Position numbers and translations under genes: made by a program | Assembly: GCF_020781975.1 (NCBI RefSeq) | Contig: NZ_JAJGNI010000010.1 | Location: 39,098 to 103,097, forward strand | DNA: 64,000 nt | Source: Microbacterium schleiferi | Lineage (GTDB): Bacteria > Actinomycetota > Actinomycetes > Actinomycetales > Microbacteriaceae | Direction of reading: 5' to 3' | Notes under the pieces: generated by a model | Databases searched by the model: none | What the model saw: the letters and a program-made list of their open reading frames with translations, nothing else | What the model was told of the DNA's origin: nothing | In this document: positions 60,414 to 64,000 of the stretch, one piece after another | Numbering within the stretch: position 1 is the stretch's first letter | Layout of the letters: the number at the start of each line of letters is the position of its first letter

Positions 60414-61262
60414 TCACCCGCCGATCGTGTAGTCGACGACGACCGGCGCGTGGTCGCTCCAGCGGGTGTCCCACGACGGTGCCCTGTCGATTCGATACGC
60501 CGTCACCCGCTCGGCCAGGGGAGCGGTGGCGAGGTGGTAGTCGATGCGCCACCCGGTGTCGTTGTCGAAGGCCTGTCCGCGGTTCGACCACCACGAGTAC
60601 GGCCCGTCGACCTCGCCGGCCCAGCGGCGTCCGACATCCACCCACCCGAGGCCGGTGCCGGTGGTTCCGTCGAGGCACGCGACCTCTTCGCCCTGCGGGG
60701 CCAGGATGCGATCGAAGTACGCGCGCTCGCGGGGGAGGAAGCCCGCCTTCTTGAGGTTGCCCTTCCAATTCCGGATGTCGAGCTCGCGGTGTCCGACGTT
60801 CAGATCGCCCATGACAACGGCGAGGGGGGAGTGCGCGGCCAGCTGCGGAAGGCGTGCCTGCATCGCGTCGAGGAAGGCGTACTTCGCATCCTGCTTCGGG
60901 GTGCCGTCTTCTCCGGAGTGGACATAGGCACTCACGACCGTGAGGGTTTCGCCGTCGATGTCGAAGTCAGCTTCGATCCACCGACCCGACTGGTCGAGGG
61001 GCGCGGGGCCGAGCACGGTGCGGACTGCCCCCGCATCCTCCCGGCTCGCCACCGCGACACCCGATCGGCCCTTCTGGAGGGACTCGTGGTGCACGATTCG
61101 CCACCCGGGAAGCGCTGCGGTCAGCTGTTCTTCGTTCGCGCGGACCTCCTGCAGCGCCATGATGTCGACGTCTGCCCCCTCGATCCATTCGAGCATTCCC
61201 TTGCGGGTAGCGGCGCGGATGCCGTTGACGTTGATGGAGGCGATGCGGATGGTTCGGGGCAC
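60414..61262 (-). CDS. xth: Exodeoxyribonuclease III / AP endonuclease
   Basis: Cuts DNA at abasic sites and degrades 3' ends, working after the glycosylases in this window. A 282-residue EEP-fold nuclease with ASINVNGIR, E39 (LQEVRANEEQ), GDLNVGH (D153, N155) and the catalytic D270-H271 (WSDHAP). GTG at 61262 is chosen because TAGGCT lies 7 nt upstream, the spacing of a leaderless promoter; an in-frame ATG at 61280 is possible. Confidence 0.92.
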   Translation of the reverse strand: MPRTIRIASINVNGIRAATRKGMLEWIEGADVDIMALQEVRANEEQLTAALPGWRIVHHESLQKGRSGVAVASREDAGAVRTVLGPAPLDQSGRWIEADFDIDGETLTVVSAYVHSGEDGTPKQDAKYAFLDAMQARLPQLAAHSPLAVVMGDLNVGHRELDIRNWKGNLKKAGFLPRERAYFDRILAPQGEEVACLDGTTGTGLGWVDVGRRWAGEVDGPYSWWSNRGQAFDNDTGWRIDYHLATAPLAERVTAYRIDRAPSWDTRWSDHAPVVVDYTIGG

Positions 61263-61324
61263 GCGTTTCAGCCTAGGCATCGTCGCCGACACGCAGCCCC
61301 GCGATGCCCCCAGGAGGGAGCGAT

Positions 61325-62554
61325 CTAGACGAATCCGTCGAGCGCGCTGGGGCGACGGGGCGCGGGCGGTGCGGAAGCCTCCACTTCGTGCAGCTCCTCT
61401 TCCGCCCGACGCACGTCCCGGGTGGCCGTCCACCGGGCGTACCAGGGCGCGGCATCCAGCGCTTCCTGGGCGGTGCGCAGGCGCACCTGGGCAGCGAGCA
61501 CCAGCGCCGCGTGCTCTTCGGCGAGTTGCTCGGCTTCGGTCTTCTCGAGCAGCGGGATGTTCTCGTCGCGGGCTGAGATGGCGATCCAGGACGCACCGAC
61601 GAGCATGATGATGCCGATGAGCCGGAACCACAGCAGCAGACCGACGAAAATCGCGAAGGTCGCGAGCAGAGCGTTCGTCGGCGTGTAGCTGAGCAGCCAC
61701 CCGGCGCCGAGCTGCAGCACCGTGACAGCCGCTCCGGCAAGCAGAGCTCCGGGCCAGATCGTGCGCCAGCGCAGGCTCGTTCCCGTCAGGAACCGGTAGA
61801 GCGCCGCCAGAGCTGCGGCATTGATCGCGAACGAGATGAGAAGGGTCGCGGTGCGCACGCCGATCGAGAACCACACCGATTCGGTGTCGAGCCCGAACAA
61901 GGAGAACACGATATCGAGTGCCCAGGTACCCACCGCACCGAGCCCGCCGCCGACCAGCAGCAGGATGCCGAATAGTGCCGCCGCCAGCAGATCACCGCTC
62001 TTGAGCAGCAGGTAGGGGCGCCGGTCAGGGGGCAGCACGAAGATCTCGCGCACGGCGCGGCGCGAGAACGTCACCCAGCCGATCGCCGTCCAGATCAACG
62101 TCACGAGAGCGATCGCACCGGTGATCCCGAACAGGCTCGCCGAGTTGGTGGCGATTTCCGCCACGGCATCCGGCGTGATCGGCCCGTCCTTGTCGATCAG
62201 TCCCGGGATGTATTGGTTGATGAGCTCGATGAGGTTCTGGATCGCCTCTTCGCTGCCGCCGAGCCAGAGCCCGGCGAGGGCGAAGGCGACGTAGACCGCG
62301 GCGAAGATCGCGAACAGGGCCTGGTAGCTCACTCCCGCGGCAAGCAGGAAGCCGTTGGCGATCAGGAAGTGGCGCCAGACGCGGATCGGGAACCACGCCA
62401 GCGTCCGTTTGGTTACTCGGGTCGCGAACGAAATCGGTTCCTCGAACCGTGTGAGCAGGCGCTCCTGGGTCTCCTCCCACCGCGCACGCAGGGTCTCCTC
62501 GTGCTGCTGCGCCGCGCGCGCGGTATCGCGGCGGTTGCGGTCGGGCGAACTCAC
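61325..62554 (-). CDS. YihY/BrkB-family membrane protein
   Basis: A 409-residue protein: a charged N-terminal region (about 45 residues), six membrane helices in the YihY/BrkB arrangement with NGFLLAAGVSYQALFAIF and a WPGALLAGA motif, then a long charged, probably coiled C-terminal tail with many Ala/Glu repeats. The family was once called tRNA-processing ribonuclease BN in error; its real role, perhaps envelope or transport, is unsettled. GTG start, 9 bp after the MFS gene stop, so the two are likely co-transcribed. Confidence 0.83.
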   Translation of the reverse strand: MSSPDRNRRDTARAAQQHEETLRARWEETQERLLTRFEEPISFATRVTKRTLAWFPIRVWRHFLIANGFLLAAGVSYQALFAIFAAVYVAFALAGLWLGGSEEAIQNLIELINQYIPGLIDKDGPITPDAVAEIATNSASLFGITGAIALVTLIWTAIGWVTFSRRAVREIFVLPPDRRPYLLLKSGDLLAAALFGILLLVGGGLGAVGTWALDIVFSLFGLDTESVWFSIGVRTATLLISFAINAAALAALYRFLTGTSLRWRTIWPGALLAGAAVTVLQLGAGWLLSYTPTNALLATFAIFVGLLLWFRLIGIIMLVGASWIAISARDENIPLLEKTEAEQLAEEHAALVLAAQVRLRTAQEALDAAPWYARWTATRDVRRAEEELHEVEASAPPAPRRPSALDGFV

Positions 62555-62563
62555 GGTCTCAGG

Positions 62564-63778
62564 TTAGCGAGCCTCACGCGCGGCATCCGTTTCGACAGCG
62601 TGGCGCGAATCCGTGCGGAACCAGCGGACCACCGAGAGGGAGGCTGCGAGGACCCCCGCAGGGATGAGGAATGCGATGGCAAGTCCCGGACCGTCGGCAA
62701 GAAGACCGACGATGACGGCTCCGAGGATCGCCCCGGCGTAGTTGAAGATGTTGACCCGGGCAATCACCTGGTCGGAGTGAGCGGGGGAGAGGTCGCCGGC
62801 GGCGCCGAAGGTCACGGGGATGAGGATGCCGGTCGCGGCCCCAGCTAGAGCGAAGCCGAGGATCGCCGCGATCTCGAAGGGAAGAAGCGCGACAGCCACG
62901 ACGCCGATCACCGAGACGACGATCGCGCCGGTCACCAGGCGGCCCCTGCTCATGATGCCCAGGAGCCGGTCGGTCGCGAGGCGGGTGATCAGGACGCACA
63001 CCTGGTAGGCGGCGTATCCGAGAGGCGCGAGGGCGGGCAGAGCCCCGAGGTCGTCCTGCAGGTAGACCGTGCTCCAGGTGCTCACGGCGGAGTCGACGAC
63101 GAACACTGCCAGGATGACGAAACCGAAAGCCCAGATGCCGGCTCGGGGCAGGCGAGCGCGCTCAGTCGCGGGGAGGGCAGTCTCGATCGGCACCTCCCGC
63201 GCAAAGAGGCGGATGCCGACCACAGCCACCACGAGGATTGCAACGCCCGCCGTCCCGATGGCCACGCCCGCAGCAAAGGGGGACGCTGCGATCGCCGACA
63301 CGAGGAGGGCTCCGGCGGTCGCGGCAGCCGTGTAGGCCGAGAAGAAGCCGCCGAGGAGCGGTTTGCCGTGGGCGCGCTGCACGATGACGCCCTGCATCGC
63401 GGTTGCGGCATCCACGCAACCGAGGCCGATGCCGTAGACCGCGAAGAGGGAGACGAACAGCGGGAAGGGGGTCGGTAGTGCGATGGCGGGAAGGGCCGCC
63501 GCCTGAAGGAGGAGTCCCACAACGAGCGCGGTGCGGCTCCCGAAGCGCACGGCGAGCGCGTTGGCGAGCACGGAACCACCCGCGGCGGCTATAGCAACAC
63601 CCAGGACGATGAGCGTGACGACAGTGTCATCCACGCCCTGCCGCTGCTTGAGCGCGGGGAGGGAGGTGACCACGACGGCATACCCGAGTCCCTGAGCCGC
63701 GTAGGCGGCGAACACTGCGACGCGCGTGGACGTCGATCGCGCAGCGCCGGCGACCATCGACGCGTCTGAGGTACTCAT
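62564..63778 (-). CDS. MFS transporter
   Basis: A 404-residue, 12-helix major facilitator protein with short loops. The N-half has ALAVRFGSRTALVVG, a variant of the loop 2-3 motif with Ser in place of the first Gly. Related small MFS proteins export drugs or sugars; I cannot name a substrate. The ATG at 63778 lies 6 nt after TACTCT on the minus strand, so the transcript is probably leaderless. It is the last complete gene before the insertion sequence. Confidence 0.82.
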   Translation of the reverse strand: MSTSDASMVAGAARSTSTRVAVFAAYAAQGLGYAVVVTSLPALKQRQGVDDTVVTLIVLGVAIAAAGGSVLANALAVRFGSRTALVVGLLLQAAALPAIALPTPFPLFVSLFAVYGIGLGCVDAATAMQGVIVQRAHGKPLLGGFFSAYTAAATAGALLVSAIAASPFAAGVAIGTAGVAILVVAVVGIRLFAREVPIETALPATERARLPRAGIWAFGFVILAVFVVDSAVSTWSTVYLQDDLGALPALAPLGYAAYQVCVLITRLATDRLLGIMSRGRLVTGAIVVSVIGVVAVALLPFEIAAILGFALAGAATGILIPVTFGAAGDLSPAHSDQVIARVNIFNYAGAILGAVIVGLLADGPGLAIAFLIPAGVLAASLSVVRWFRTDSRHAVETDAAREAR

Positions 63779-63854
63779 TCGGCCAGAGTAGCGACCAGGG
63801 AGCCCCGGCGAAGAAGCGATTCAGATCCTCAACGAGGCATGAAGCCCGACGTGG

Positions 63855-63923
63855 GGCACGGGGCCGTGCCGCGCCGCAATGCGGCCCGGCTCAGGCTTTG
63901 CCGCGCCGCAATGCGGCCCGGCT
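63855..63923. repeat. Hairpin followed by two tandem 25-bp palindromic repeats beside the insertion sequence
   Basis: A perfect hairpin with 7-bp arms (GGCACGG/CCGTGCC, 63855-63870) overlaps the first copy (63867-63891) of a 25-bp unit repeated at 63899-63923, period 32. Each unit contains the hairpin GCCGC-AAT-GCGGC. The second copy runs into the transposase stop codon. Confidence 0.6.
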
Positions 63924-64000
63924 TAGGTGTGATGTCCAGGCAGGTTGTTGAGTCTGCTGAAGGGTGGGGCTCCGATCGCGGAGTGGCGCCTGTGCTGATT
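63923..64000 (-). CDS. IS481/IS3-like transposase, C-terminal fragment, continues beyond the window
   Basis: The last 78 bases, read on the minus strand, give an open frame of 25 residues ending in TAA (63923-63925). The peptide (NQHRRHSAIGAPPF, then SRLNNLPGHHT) matches the C-terminal end typical of IS481-type transposases, where YNxHRxHxAxGxxxPxxR is followed by a short NL.G tail. The rest of the gene, and whether it is intact, lies outside. The terminal inverted repeat is not identified. Confidence 0.65.
   Translation of the reverse strand, partial: NQHRRHSAIGAPPFSRLNNLPGHHT

Overview
The window is a continuous piece of a high-GC actinobacterial chromosome, most probably from Microbacterium or a close relative in the Microbacteriaceae. 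The evidence is very strong G/C bias at third codon positions, frequent GTG starts, 4-bp ATGA/GTGA gene overlaps, several genes that look leaderless, a DUF6350-purN-purH gene order, a monomeric NADP isocitrate dehydrogenase, a GTP-type PEP carboxykinase beside a RamB-like regulator, and the heptamer GGATGCC/GGCATCC recurring throughout. No rRNA, tRNA or CRISPR array is visible. Assignment to a genus is inference.

Layout. 1-9.4 kb: a truncated hypothetical gene, a PdaC-like lipoprotein deacetylase, a PerM/DUF6350 membrane protein, purN and purH, a lipoamide-dehydrogenase-like flavoprotein lacking the usual catalytic His, and an Ada-AlkA fusion overlapping ogt. 9.4-13.3 kb: a possible 28-codon leader peptide ahead of a heterodimeric ABC exporter. 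13.4-16.2 kb: a GNAT acetyltransferase and icd. 16.2-29.7 kb: an N-acetylglucosamine/chitooligosaccharide locus (BadF-type kinase, CE7 esterase, ROK repressor, ABC sugar importer, ROK kinase, nagB, nagA, GH20 hexosaminidase). It is interrupted by a NUDIX-FAD oxidase-DUF2568 trio. The second permease of the importer looks internally deleted.

29.7-33.7 kb: one-carbon metabolism, with glyA behind a ZTP riboswitch followed by folD, then two membrane proteins. 33.7-37.1 kb: a RamB-type regulator divergent from pckG. 37.1-44.0 kb: a single-chain ABC exporter with an unusual insert, then a LysR regulator and a small aromatic locus. That locus has a LigM-type tetrahydrofolate-dependent O-demethylase divergent from an extradiol dioxygenase across a perfect inverted repeat, plus a MetE-like methyltransferase that could recycle methyl-THF. 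44.0-48.6 kb: a DrrAB/NodIJ-like ABC-2 exporter, an MHS-family transporter and a small membrane protein. 48.6-52.4 kb: the riboflavin operon ribD-ribE-ribBA-ribH behind an FMN riboswitch. 52.4-56.8 kb: a SorC-type regulator divergent from glpD-glpK. 56.9-63.8 kb: an Fpg/Nei glycosylase, GNAT, SDR, trpS, exonuclease III, a YihY/BrkB protein and an MFS transporter. The right edge enters the 3' end of an IS481-like transposase through tandem hairpin repeats.

The genes connect through amino-sugar use feeding central metabolism, folate one-carbon flow (purN, purH, glyA, folD, ligM, MetE-like), gluconeogenesis and TCA (pckG, icd), and base-damage repair (AlkA, Ogt, Fpg/Nei, Xth). Convergent gene pairs are often separated by long, near-perfect, locus-unique palindromes that probably act as two-way terminators.
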